NCBI GenBank assembly: GCA_026390995.1
Contig: JAPLEX010000020.1
Coordinates: 1 to 34,916 of the forward strand
Length of the DNA: 34,916 bases
Direction: 5' to 3'
DNA from: Flavobacterium sp.
GTDB taxonomy: Bacteria; Bacteroidota; Bacteroidia; Flavobacteriales; Flavobacteriaceae
Part shown: piece after piece, positions 16,557 to 24,773 of the stretch
Position numbering within the stretch: the stretch's first letter is position 1
Layout: every line of letters starts with the position of its first letter
Position numbers and translations under genes: made by a program
Notes under the pieces: model-generated
Told to the model about the DNA's origin: nothing
Seen by the model: the letters and a program-made list of their open reading frames with translations, nothing else
Databases searched by the model: none

Positions 16557-16937
16557 TTATTTCTTGTTTTCTTGGGCGATTTTAATTTGCATAACCGTGG
16601 CCAAATTCAAGGCTTGTGTTTTCATGCGTTCGCAGTTGAATCCCTGAAAATGGGCATCAATGGCCGCATAAAAATGATTGATCCATCGTGTAAAAAGCTC
16701 GGGAGTCAAGGCCGATTTGTGGTGCACATCCAAATGAATTTGCGTCAGGTTTTTATAATAGCCTCCCGTTCCTAAAAGGGCTTGTGACCAAAAAGTCACT
16801 AAAATAGGCAAATGTTCCTCGAGTTGAATCACCACGACGTCTGTAAATAGATAACTGATGGCCGAATCACCCAGTAAGTTGTCGTAAAAAGTAGCCACAA
16901 TTTTATAAATGTCTTCGGGCGTTTCAAGGTCTTTCAT
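16557..16937 (-). CDS. Group 3 truncated haemoglobin
   Basis: This 126-residue globin resembles group III truncated haemoglobins (trHbP/Ctb type). Recognisable parts are YDNLLGDSAISYLF near the B helix, the HLPILVTFWSQALLGTGGY stretch (42-60), then HLDVHHKSALTPELFTRWINHF (68-89). There His72 or His73 is the likely proximal haem ligand and F-x-x-W is family-typical. Such proteins bind O2 or NO and are proposed to act in nitrosative stress or microaerobic growth; the role here is not known. It is downstream of gcvP but separated by a strong terminator, so it probably has its own promoter. Confidence 0.88.
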   Translation of the reverse strand: MKDLETPEDIYKIVATFYDNLLGDSAISYLFTDVVVIQLEEHLPILVTFWSQALLGTGGYYKNLTQIHLDVHHKSALTPELFTRWINHFYAAIDAHFQGFNCERMKTQALNLATVMQIKIAQENKK

Positions 16938-16941
16938 TACA

Positions 16942-16978
16942 AGAAAAATAAAAGCCCTCTAGAATACTAAAGGGCTTT
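16942..16978 (-). terminator. Intrinsic terminator of gcvP
   Basis: On the minus strand, AAAGCCCT and AGGGCTTT (16951-16958 and 16971-16978) form a perfect 8-bp stem with a 12-nt loop, followed by a T-rich tract (TTTTATTTTTC, 16942-16951). It lies just after the gcvP stop and before the globin gene. Confidence 0.78.
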
Positions 16979-16983
16979 GTCTA

Positions 16984-19827
16984 TTAGATATATGCTTCGA
17001 TGGGTGCGCAAGAGCAAACCAAGTTTCGGTCGCCATAGGCATCGTCGGCTCGGCGCACGGTTGGCCAAAATTTGTTCAGTTTAATGTACTCCAACGGAAA
17101 GGCTGCCGTTTCTCTAGAGTACGGAAAATCCCAAGAATCGGCAGTAACCATGTTTAAGGTATGCGGAGCATTTTTGAGCACATTGTTGTGGTTGTCGGCA
17201 GTTGCTGCTTCAATTTCTTTTCGAATAGCAATCATAGCATCACAAAAACGATCCAATTCGGCCAAGTCTTCGCTTTCGGTAGGCTCAATCATGAGTGTAC
17301 CGGCCACAGGGAAAGAAACGGTGGGCGCATGGAAACCATAGTCCATCAAACGCTTGGCAATGTCGGTCACTTCAATTCCTTTTTGTTTAAATGGACGGCA
17401 TTCCAAAATCATTTCGTGTGCAGCACGACCCATTTCGCCTGAGTACAAGGTATCGTAATGGCCTTTCAATCGTTCTTTAATGTAGTTGGCATTCAAAATA
17501 GCATAGCGGGTAGCGTCGGTAAGTCCTTCGGCACCCAACATACAAATATATCCGTAGGAAATTAAACACACCAAAGCCGATCCCCAAGGCGCAGCCGATA
17601 TGGCAGTAATCGCCTCAGTACCTCCGGTTGGTATCACCGGATTTGACGGCAAGAAAGGAACCAATTGTGGAGCTACGCAAATCGGACCCACACCAGGACC
17701 TCCACCACCGTGGGGAATCGCAAAGGTTTTATGTAAGTTCAGGTGACAAACGTCTGCGCCAATGGTTGCCGGATTAGTCAATCCTACTTGGGCATTCATG
17801 TTGGCGCCATCCATATAGACTTGGCCACCGTTGTCGTGTATAAGTTGAGTAATTTCGCGAATGGCACTTTCAAAAACTCCATGCGTAGACGGGTAAGTAA
17901 CCATTAAACACGATAAATTGTCTTTGTGTAACAAGGCTTTTTCGCGCAAATCGTCCACGTCAATGTTCCCGTTTTCTAAGGTTTTGGTTACCACCACTTG
18001 CATACCTGCCATCGCCGCCGAAGCCGGATTGGTTCCGTGTGCCGAGGAAGGGATTAGCGCAATATTTCGGTGGTGATCACCACGTGATTGGTGGTAGGCA
18101 CGAATAACCATGAGTCCGGCATATTCACCTTGTGCACCCGAATTGGGCTGTAAAGTGGTACCGGCAAAACCCGTAATCATATTGAGTTGTGTTTCTAATT
18201 TTCGCAGCATTTTTTGGTAGCCTTGCGCCTGATCAAGTGGTGCAAAGGGGTGAATGTTGTTCCAATTGGGGCTGCTCAACGGAATCATTTCGGCCGCAGC
18301 ATTTAGCTTCATCGTGCACGATCCCAAGGAAATCATGGAGTGGTTCAAGGCCAAATCTTTGCGCTCTAACATTTTGATGTAACGCATCAAAGCCGATTCG
18401 GAATGATAGCTGTTAAACACAGCATGTTGCAAAAAGGCCGATTGGCGTTTCAATTGTGCAGGAAGCGCTGTAGCTTGCGATAATGCGGTAAGCACAACGG
18501 CTGTGGTTTGTGTGGCTTGCGCAAATACGGCACAAATGGCGTTGAGGTCTGCCAAGCTAGTTGTTTCATTCAGGGAAATCGAAACAGTTGTATCGTTTAT
18601 ATAGTAGAAATTCAGTTGGTGCGCTTCGGCAATTGGCTTCACTTTTGCCCCATCGGCAGTCACTACAATGGTATCAAAAAAGTGGGAGTTTTGTTGGGTA
18701 ATGCCCATTTTATGCAAAGCTTCAGCCAAGGTCACCGCCGAGGCATGTACTTTTTGGGCAATGTATTGCAGGCCTTTTGGACCATGGAAAACTGCATACA
18801 TTCCCGCCATCACCGACAATAAAACTTGTGCAGTACAAATATTAGAGGTGGCTTTATCGCGTTTGATGTGTTGCTCGCGGGTTTGCAAGGCCATGCGCAA
18901 GGCACGGTTGCCGTCAGTGTCTACGGTTACGCCAATAATACGTCCGGGCATGCTGCGTTTGTATTCGTCTTTTGAGGCAAAATAGGCGGCATGTGGCCCA
19001 CCATATCCCAAGGGAATTCCAAAACGTTGGGTAGTTCCATATACAACATCGGCGCCCATTTCCCCTGGTGGGGTAAGGCTAACCAAACTCAAAATATCGG
19101 CACCTACAGCTACTTTTATTTCGCTGGCATGGGCTTTGGCAATAAAATCAGTGTAGTCGTTTATTTGTCCGTGTTTTCCGGGGTATTGTAAAATGGCACC
19201 GTAGAAATCGGTCGAAAAGGAAAAATCTTCGTGTTTGCCCACGACCAATTCTACACCGATTGGCGTTGAGCGTGTTTGCAAAACAGACAGCGTTTGGGGT
19301 AGAATTTCGTCCGAAACAAAAAATTTGCAGACGTTGTTTTTCTTTTGATCGCGTGAACGCACATCAAACAACAAAGCCATGGCTTCGGCCGCTGCAGTAC
19401 TTTCGTCAAGTAATGAGGCGTTGGCAATTTCCATACCGGTCAATTCGATAATTAAAGTCTGGAAATTTAAAATCGCTTCCAACCGACCTTGTGCAATCTC
19501 GGCTTGGTAGGGCGTGTAAGCTGTATACCAACCTGGATTTTCAAGAATATTTCGTTGAATTACTGCCGGAACAATGGCTTGGTTGTAGCCCAATCCAATA
19601 TAGGATTTGAATAATTTATTTTCTAAACCCAACTCATGCACGTGTTGACTAAACTCGTATTCGGTCATCGGTTCGTCTAAATCTAAAGCTGATTTGAGGC
19701 GGATATCGTCGGGAATGGTTTCGGCAATCAGTTGATCTAAAGAAGCCGCACCAATGGTTTGTAACATGGGTTGTAAATCGGATTCTCTAGGGCCAATGTG
19801 GCGTAAAGCAAATGCATCTGTTTTCAT
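16984..19827 (-). CDS. gcvP: Glycine dehydrogenase (decarboxylating), P protein of the glycine cleavage system
   Basis: This 947-residue single-chain P protein decarboxylates glycine with PLP and transfers the aminomethyl group to lipoyl-GcvH. The start MKTDAFALRHIGP is chosen because RHIGP is the conserved N-terminal motif and the upstream in-frame extension lies over the promoter. The PLP lysine is Lys700 in NLHKTFAIPHGGGGPG. Other family stretches are LGLGYN-like YIGLGYNQ, ENPGWYTAYTPYQAEI, SLGSCTMKLNA and GTNPASAAMAG. Length is normal (about 950). gcvT and gcvH are not in the window, as is common in this group. Expression probably starts from the element at 19863-19870 and ends at the terminator before the globin gene. 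Confidence 0.97.
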   Translation of the reverse strand: MKTDAFALRHIGPRESDLQPMLQTIGAASLDQLIAETIPDDIRLKSALDLDEPMTEYEFSQHVHELGLENKLFKSYIGLGYNQAIVPAVIQRNILENPGWYTAYTPYQAEIAQGRLEAILNFQTLIIELTGMEIANASLLDESTAAAEAMALLFDVRSRDQKKNNVCKFFVSDEILPQTLSVLQTRSTPIGVELVVGKHEDFSFSTDFYGAILQYPGKHGQINDYTDFIAKAHASEIKVAVGADILSLVSLTPPGEMGADVVYGTTQRFGIPLGYGGPHAAYFASKDEYKRSMPGRIIGVTVDTDGNRALRMALQTREQHIKRDKATSNICTAQVLLSVMAGMYAVFHGPKGLQYIAQKVHASAVTLAEALHKMGITQQNSHFFDTIVVTADGAKVKPIAEAHQLNFYYINDTTVSISLNETTSLADLNAICAVFAQATQTTAVVLTALSQATALPAQLKRQSAFLQHAVFNSYHSESALMRYIKMLERKDLALNHSMISLGSCTMKLNAAAEMIPLSSPNWNNIHPFAPLDQAQGYQKMLRKLETQLNMITGFAGTTLQPNSGAQGEYAGLMVIRAYHQSRGDHHRNIALIPSSAHGTNPASAAMAGMQVVVTKTLENGNIDVDDLREKALLHKDNLSCLMVTYPSTHGVFESAIREITQLIHDNGGQVYMDGANMNAQVGLTNPATIGADVCHLNLHKTFAIPHGGGGPGVGPICVAPQLVPFLPSNPVIPTGGTEAITAISAAPWGSALVCLISYGYICMLGAEGLTDATRYAILNANYIKERLKGHYDTLYSGEMGRAAHEMILECRPFKQKGIEVTDIAKRLMDYGFHAPTVSFPVAGTLMIEPTESEDLAELDRFCDAMIAIRKEIEAATADNHNNVLKNAPHTLNMVTADSWDFPYSRETAAFPLEYIKLNKFWPTVRRADDAYGDRNLVCSCAPIEAYI

Positions 19828-19862
19828 ACTGCAGTAAAATTGGGATGTTTTAAAAGGTTGCA

Positions 19863-19889
19863 CAAAAATAGGCTTTATTCTCAAAGCCT
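19863..19889 (-). promoter_or_regulatory. Putative gcvP promoter with overlapping inverted repeat
   Basis: On the minus strand TATTTTTG (19863-19870) matches TAnnTTTG, 36 bp before the gcvP ATG. A perfect inverted repeat, AGGCTTT (19870-19876) and AAAGCCT (19883-19889) with a 6-nt loop, abuts and overlaps it by one base, so it sits between the -33 and -7 positions. That location suits an operator. Confidence 0.45.
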
Positions 19890-19955
19890 TTCGTGGATTT
19901 GCCCCCGATTTTTAGGAATTTTTCAACCAAAACGGCATTTTATTAACAGGTTGAT

Positions 19956-19963
19956 TACTTTTG
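19956..19963 (+). promoter_or_regulatory. -7 element directly before a start codon
   Basis: TACTTTTG matches TAnnTTTG and ends only 4 nt before the ATG at 19968. If used, the mRNA would be leaderless or nearly so. No TTG -33 box is seen about 20 nt upstream. Confidence 0.4.
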
Positions 19964-19967
19964 GGGC

Positions 19968-20738
19968 ATGCGCATTTTACGGTCAATTTTTGATTTTTAT
20001 ATTCAATCGTCCTTACACGTTGGCTTGGCCGTTTTGGCTTTGTTGCATTGCACCAATTTGCTTGCCAAATATAATTTGCCGCCTCCTCTTTCTTCAGTTG
20101 TTTTTTGGGGCACGGTGATGGGTTATAATTTTTTAAAATACAGTGCGCTTTTTTGGCAAGGCAAATGGAAATCAAACCGCATTGTTGCGCTTACACTATT
20201 TACAGTGCTTGCAGGCATTTGTTTTTTATACAACCTTTTGCAACTCTCGTGGGCTGCACAAGGATATTTGCTTAGTGCTGGATTGCTGGTATTGTGTTAT
20301 CCGCTTTTGCGTAAATATGGTTGGCTCAAATTGTTTTTTGTGAGTGCCGCAGTAACCTATATTACAGTGTTTATTCCGTTAGTTTTAGAAAAGCAGTTCG
20401 ACCACGAACTAGTTTTCTTGTCTGTTCAACGCTTTTTTTTGTTGAGCAGTTTGCTCATTCCCTTTGAGATTTGGGATAGCGACAATGATCCTTTGTCATT
20501 GTATACCTTGCCCCAACGTTTGGGTATCCCCAAAACCAAAATATTGGGCTATGTCTTGTTGTTGCCAGTTGTTGCCTTAATGTGCTGGCAGGCCGAATAT
20601 CACTTGACCACACTAGTGGTCGTTTTATTGGCGGTGCTATCTATCTATTTTACTTCGCTTCAGCGATCTACTTATTACACTTCCTTTTGGGTTGAGAGTG
20701 TGCCGATTTTATGGTGGGGGATTTTGGTGTTGGGCTGA
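19968..20738 (+). CDS. Unassigned polytopic membrane protein, weakly UbiA-like
   Basis: This 256-residue protein has about seven to eight hydrophobic segments spread over its length. FEIWDSDND (residues 166-174) followed by TLPQRLG and KILGY resembles the second Asp-rich loop of UbiA-family prenyltransferases (E-I-x-D-x-x-x-D ... T-x-P). The position expected for the first Asp-rich motif is GYNFLKYSA, with no aspartates. So it is either a divergent UbiA relative without the classical metal-diphosphate site or a protein of other function. It is divergent from gcvP, and its stop codon touches the convergent M3 peptidase stop. I do not recognise a specific named gene. Confidence 0.6.
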   Translation: MRILRSIFDFYIQSSLHVGLAVLALLHCTNLLAKYNLPPPLSSVVFWGTVMGYNFLKYSALFWQGKWKSNRIVALTLFTVLAGICFLYNLLQLSWAAQGYLLSAGLLVLCYPLLRKYGWLKLFFVSAAVTYITVFIPLVLEKQFDHELVFLSVQRFFLLSSLLIPFEIWDSDNDPLSLYTLPQRLGIPKTKILGYVLLLPVVALMCWQAEYHLTTLVVVLLAVLSIYFTSLQRSTYYTSFWVESVPILWWGILVLG

Positions 20739-22763
20739 CTAAACCAACCCTGCACGTTTCAATAACGCCTCTGGTTGCGGTTCTTGTCCGCGGAAACGTT
20801 TGTACAATGTCATTGGGGCTTCGGTACCGCCTTTTGACAAAACGTGTTCCTTGAATTTATTAGCCACTTCGGGATTAAAGATTCCTTTTTCTTGAAAGTA
20901 AGCAAAGGCATCGGCATCCAATACTTCGGCCCATTTGTAGCTGTAATAGCCCGATGAATAGCCGCCTTGAAAAATGTGCGAAAACGACACGCTCATGCAA
21001 TTTTCGGTCACATCGGGAAACAAAGCCGTTTCGTCCATGGCCGTTTTTTCGAATAATTTTACATCACTTATTGCTTGGGCTTTGGCATGATAGGCCATAT
21101 CCAAGAGGCCAAAACTCAATTGGCGCATTGTGGCCATGCCTTCTAAAAAGCTGGCGCTTTCCTTAATTTTTGTCACGTATTCCTGCGGAATAATTTCTCC
21201 GGTTTCGTAATGCTTGGCAAATAAGGCCAAGGCCTCGGGTTCGTAGCACCAATTCTCCATGACTTGGCTCGGCAATTCGACAAAATCCCAAAATACCGAA
21301 GTGCCCGAAAGACTTGGATAGGTGGTGTTGGCCAACATGCCATGCAAGGCGTGACCAAATTCGTGAAACAAGGTGGTCACTTCGTTAAAGGTAAGTAGGG
21401 AAGGTTTGGTCTCCGTAGGAGGTGTAAAATTGCACACGATTGAAACATGTGGTCGTTCTTGCTCGCCGTTGTATACATATTGCGGCTTATACGAGGTCAT
21501 CCAAGCGCCGTTGCGTTTGCCTTTTCTTGGAAAAAAATCGGTGTAAAATAGGGCGACCAAATTTTTCTCTGCATCGAGCACTTCAAAGGTTTGCACATCA
21601 GCCTGGTATTTGTCTACCGTATGAATTTCGCGAAAGTGAATGCCAAATAATTTTTCGGCAATGGTATAGGCGCCTTGCAGCACATTGTCTAGTTTAAAAT
21701 ACGGCTTCAACAGCTCGTCGTCAACCGAGAATAATTTTTGCTTCAGCTTCTCACTGTAATACGCGCTGTCCCATTTTTCGAGTGTCGCGACCCCGTCCAA
21801 CTCTTGTGCATAAGCGTGTAATTGTGCAAAATCACGTTGTGCAGCGGGTTTGGCTTTGGCCAACAAATCCCGTAAAAAAGTTTGCACTTTCTCGGGCGAT
21901 TGGGCCATGCGTTCTTCGAGTACAAATTGTGCATGTGAGTCGTATCCCAATAATTGCGCGCGTTGGTGTCTCAGCGCTACAATGCGTTTCACCAATTCGC
22001 GGTTGTCGTATTCGTTGCCTTGAAAGGCTTTCTTTCCGGCAGCGGTAGCCAATTCTTTGCGCAATTCGCGGTTTTCAACATAGGTTACAAAGGGCAAATA
22101 ACTCGGAAAATCTAAGGTAAACACATAGCCATCCAATCCTTTTGATTTGGCCAGAGCATGCGCCATTTCTTTGGCATCAGCGGGCAATCCGTTTAGATCT
22201 AATTCTTTTGTTATGTGCAGTTGGTAGTTGTTGGTTTCGGCCAAAACGTGTTCGCCAAAGGTCAATTTGCATTTGGCCAATTCGGCATCAATTTCCCGCA
22301 ATTGGGCTTTGTCGGTTTCGGCCAACAAGGCGCCATTTCGGGAAAATCCTTTAAATTTTTTATCGAGTAAGGTAGCTTGTTCGACTGTTAAATTCAGCTT
22401 GTCGCGTTGATCATAGACGGCTTTAACGCGGGCAAACAAGGTTTCGTTCAAGCTGATGTCGTTGCTAAACGCGGTGAGCAAAGGCGAAACTTCTTGGGCT
22501 ATTTTTTGCAACTCATCATTCGTTTCTGCCGAATTCAGGTTGAAGAAAATACTCGACAAGCGGTCCAAGGCTTGCCCTGAAAATTCGAGTGCTTCAATCG
22601 TGTTTTCAAAAGTAGGCGCCGCTGGATTTTGCGTGATGGCGTCAATTTCAGCGCGTGCTGCGGCAATGTTGGCCTCAAATGCGGGTGGGTAATCTTCGAT
22701 TTTGATTTTCGAAAAAGGCGCGGAATTATACGGAGTTTGAAAAACCTGGGTAAGTATGTTCAT
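20739..22763 (-). CDS. M3 family metallopeptidase (peptidyl-dipeptidase Dcp / oligopeptidase A type)
   Basis: This 674-residue peptidase has the M3 zinc motif HEFGH at residues 467-471 within LFHEFGHALHGML, plus downstream SGTSVFWDFVELPSQVMENW and SFSHIFQGGYSSGYYSYKWAEVLDADAF, which form the conserved active-site cleft. Length and the N-terminal helical region fit Dcp/OpdA. No signal peptide is seen in MNILTQVFQTPYNSAPF, so it is cytoplasmic and likely finishes the breakdown of oligopeptides, complementing the exported peptidases nearby. It is 50 bp downstream of purE in the same direction and ends exactly against the convergent membrane-protein gene. Confidence 0.94.
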   Translation of the reverse strand: MNILTQVFQTPYNSAPFSKIKIEDYPPAFEANIAAARAEIDAITQNPAAPTFENTIEALEFSGQALDRLSSIFFNLNSAETNDELQKIAQEVSPLLTAFSNDISLNETLFARVKAVYDQRDKLNLTVEQATLLDKKFKGFSRNGALLAETDKAQLREIDAELAKCKLTFGEHVLAETNNYQLHITKELDLNGLPADAKEMAHALAKSKGLDGYVFTLDFPSYLPFVTYVENRELRKELATAAGKKAFQGNEYDNRELVKRIVALRHQRAQLLGYDSHAQFVLEERMAQSPEKVQTFLRDLLAKAKPAAQRDFAQLHAYAQELDGVATLEKWDSAYYSEKLKQKLFSVDDELLKPYFKLDNVLQGAYTIAEKLFGIHFREIHTVDKYQADVQTFEVLDAEKNLVALFYTDFFPRKGKRNGAWMTSYKPQYVYNGEQERPHVSIVCNFTPPTETKPSLLTFNEVTTLFHEFGHALHGMLANTTYPSLSGTSVFWDFVELPSQVMENWCYEPEALALFAKHYETGEIIPQEYVTKIKESASFLEGMATMRQLSFGLLDMAYHAKAQAISDVKLFEKTAMDETALFPDVTENCMSVSFSHIFQGGYSSGYYSYKWAEVLDADAFAYFQEKGIFNPEVANKFKEHVLSKGGTEAPMTLYKRFRGQEPQPEALLKRAGLV

Positions 22764-22813
22764 AGCAAAATGGGGCCCAAATGGGCGTTAGAATAGAAGA
22801 ATGTAAATTGAAA

Positions 22814-23296
22814 TTAGCGTTTTAATTCGGCCGAAGCTTGGAGTACAGCAGCCTTGAGTCCTTCTTTGTACAACACGATTTTATCCAGTACGCATTTATC
22901 GTGACAGCCAATAATCTGTGCGGCCAAGATACCAGCGTTTTTGGCGCCATTGAGTGCCACTGTAGCTACGGGAACGCCACCGGGCATTTGCAAAATAGAC
23001 AAGATCGAATCCCAGCCGTCAATCGAATTGCTCGATTTTACGGGTACGCCAATTACCGGCAAGGGAGACATCGCTGCCACCATCCCAGGCAAATGGGCTG
23101 CCCCACCGGCGCCGGCAATGATTACCGAGATGCCACGCAGGTGCGCGTTTTGGCTAAATTCCACCAGTTTTTCGGGGGTGCGGTGCGCCGAGACAATATC
23201 CACTTCGGTTTCGATGTCAAATCCTTGCAACATATCGATGGCTTCTTGCATAACAGGCAGGTCGCTTTTGCTTCCCATCACGATGGCTACTTTCAT
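22814..23296 (-). CDS. purE: N5-carboxyaminoimidazole ribonucleotide mutase
   Basis: This 160-residue class I PurE converts N5-CAIR to CAIR in de novo purine synthesis. VAIVMGSKSDLPVM (residues 3-16), VSAHRTPEKL and IAGAGGAAHLPGMVAA are diagnostic and hold the catalytic His in SAHRTP. Length is typical (about 160-165). It acts directly after PurK, encoded upstream on the same strand. The two genes are not adjacent here; a 234-bp spacer with a palindromic repeat separates them, which is unusual for this pair. Confidence 0.97.
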   Translation of the reverse strand: MKVAIVMGSKSDLPVMQEAIDMLQGFDIETEVDIVSAHRTPEKLVEFSQNAHLRGISVIIAGAGGAAHLPGMVAAMSPLPVIGVPVKSSNSIDGWDSILSILQMPGGVPVATVALNGAKNAGILAAQIIGCHDKCVLDKIVLYKEGLKAAVLQASAELKR

Positions 23297-23336
23297 ACTA
23301 ATTTATAATTAAAAATGAATATTAAATTATTTTGGT

Positions 23337-23445
23337 GTGTCCCTTCGGGCCGGGCTATCCACTGTATCTTTTGTGCAAGAATACTTTTTTATTTCAACCG
23401 CCATCATTTTGCACAAAAGGATACCGCTTCTATCCCTCACACAAT
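23337..23445. repeat. REP-like palindromic intergenic element between purK and purE
   Basis: CTTTTGTGCA (23368-23377) and TGCACAAAAG (23410-23419) form a perfect 10-bp stem; with one bulged G the stem extends by GTAT/ATAC. On the outer sides are CTTCGGGCCGGGCTATCC and TTCTATCCCTCAC, sharing CTATCC as a direct repeat. From memory, closely similar blocks are scattered through flavobacterial intergenic regions. Transcribed from purK towards purE, it would form a long hairpin with a 32-nt loop. A structured-RNA identity such as the Flavo-1 motif is possible but untested. Confidence 0.65.
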
Positions 23446-23498
23446 GTTCTCAAATTAAATTTTGCTCAAGAATGAAAATTATAATACTAGGGATTTAA

Positions 23499-23530
23499 TT
23501 TTCAAATTTCCAAATTTCCAAATTTTCAAA
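23499..23530. repeat. Four-copy 8-bp tandem repeat, TTTYCAAA
   Basis: TTTTCAAA, TTTCCAAA, TTTCCAAA and TTTTCAAA stand head to tail, directly abutting the purK stop codon (23531-23533). The first and last copies are identical, as are the middle two. No function is apparent. Confidence 0.8.
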
Positions 23531-24682
23531 TCAACTTATCACCCGAATCGTCTGCTTCACTTCTTCGGCCAATTTGCGCGCTTCATTAATGTCTTCGTGC
23601 ACAATGGTCACGTGGCCCATTTTGCGAAACGGCCGTGTTTCTTTTTTGCCATACAGGTGGGGTGTTACGCCTTTGAGCTGCATGATTTTTGCTATGTTTT
23701 CATACACCACTGGTCCAGAAAAACCTTCGTCCCCTACCAAATTCACCATAATTCCCGAGACTTTACTGCTGGTATCTCCCAAAGGCAAATCCAATATGGC
23801 ACGAATGTGGTTTTCAAATTGGGAGGTATAACTCGCTTCAATGCTGTAATGTCCCGAATTGTGTGGACGTGGCGCCACTTCATTCACCAAAATATCGCCC
23901 TCGGCCGTCAGAAAAAGCTCTACCGCCAATATGCCCACATGGGCAAAGGCTGCCGAAACTTGCAAGGCAATTGCTGTCGCTTTTTGGGCTATAGCGGAAT
24001 CAATTCTAGCCGGACACAACACATATTCTACCTGGTTGGCTTCGGGATGAAATTCCATTTCAACCACCGGATAGGTTTTAATTTCTCTGGTTACCGAACG
24101 GGCTACAATCACAGCCAATTCGTGGGTAAAGGGCACCAGTTGTTCGGCAATGCATTCGCCAGCAGGCAAATCGGTTAGATCAGCAATTGAGCGAACTATT
24201 TTTACGCCTTTGCCGTCGTAGCCAAATTGCGCCAATTTCCAAACAAATGGAAATTCCAATTCATGGTTGTTTACCGCTGAAACTAAATCTGAAAGTTGTG
24301 CATAACGCTGGTGCGCCGAGGTGGGTATGTTGTGTGATTTGTAATGATCTTTTTGAACGCCTTTGTTTTGTATTAACCGCAGGGTTTTGGCACTTGGATA
24401 TACCGCTTTTCCCTCGGCTTCGAGTTGGTCTAAGGCATCCAAATTCACGTTCTCAATTTCGAGCGTGAGCACATCAACTTTTTGGCCAAAATTGTATACG
24501 GTTTGATAATCCAACAAATCGCCTTGTTCAAAATAGTGTGCGCCATATTGGCAAGGGGCTTCGGCACTCGGATCGAGCACGAAAGTGCTGATGTCAAATT
24601 TGCGCAACTCAGCCAGCATCATTTTGCCCAATTGGCCGCCGCCTAAAATGCCGAGTTTAAAATCAGACGAAAAGTAGTTCAT
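23531..24682 (-). CDS. purK: N5-carboxyaminoimidazole ribonucleotide synthase
   Basis: This 383-residue ATP-grasp enzyme makes N5-CAIR from AIR, ATP and bicarbonate. LGILGGGQLGKMML near residues 12-25 is the N-terminal PurK signature; FVWKLAQFGYDGKGV is the ATP-binding Lys and glycine loop, and LVNEVAPRPHNSGHYSIEA is the C-terminal ligand loop with the Mg-binding Glu and Asn. Length fits the family (about 360-390). The start MNYFSSDFKLGI is the only plausible ATG. PurE follows downstream on the same strand after a repeat-containing spacer. Expression is probably joint, unless the element at 23337-23445 separates them. Confidence 0.96.
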   Translation of the reverse strand: MNYFSSDFKLGILGGGQLGKMMLAELRKFDISTFVLDPSAEAPCQYGAHYFEQGDLLDYQTVYNFGQKVDVLTLEIENVNLDALDQLEAEGKAVYPSAKTLRLIQNKGVQKDHYKSHNIPTSAHQRYAQLSDLVSAVNNHELEFPFVWKLAQFGYDGKGVKIVRSIADLTDLPAGECIAEQLVPFTHELAVIVARSVTREIKTYPVVEMEFHPEANQVEYVLCPARIDSAIAQKATAIALQVSAAFAHVGILAVELFLTAEGDILVNEVAPRPHNSGHYSIEASYTSQFENHIRAILDLPLGDTSSKVSGIMVNLVGDEGFSGPVVYENIAKIMQLKGVTPHLYGKKETRPFRKMGHVTIVHEDINEARKLAEEVKQTIRVIS

Positions 24683-24773
24683 GCCGAGTGTTGCTAAAAT
24701 TTGAGCAAATATAGGAATTCCTCTTTTTTAAATGGCTATAAGTGTTGGGCAATTCGGTTGCCAAAAAAGGAAT

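Noticed and set aside
22838..23312. Plus-strand open frames of 123-156 codons opposite purE
   Set aside because: They are shadows of the highly constrained purE sequence, with no domain or conserved start.
23462..24178. Plus-strand open frame of 238 codons opposite purK
   Set aside because: The product is rich in Phe, His and Arg with no recognisable domain; purK on the other strand is certain, so this is a shadow frame.
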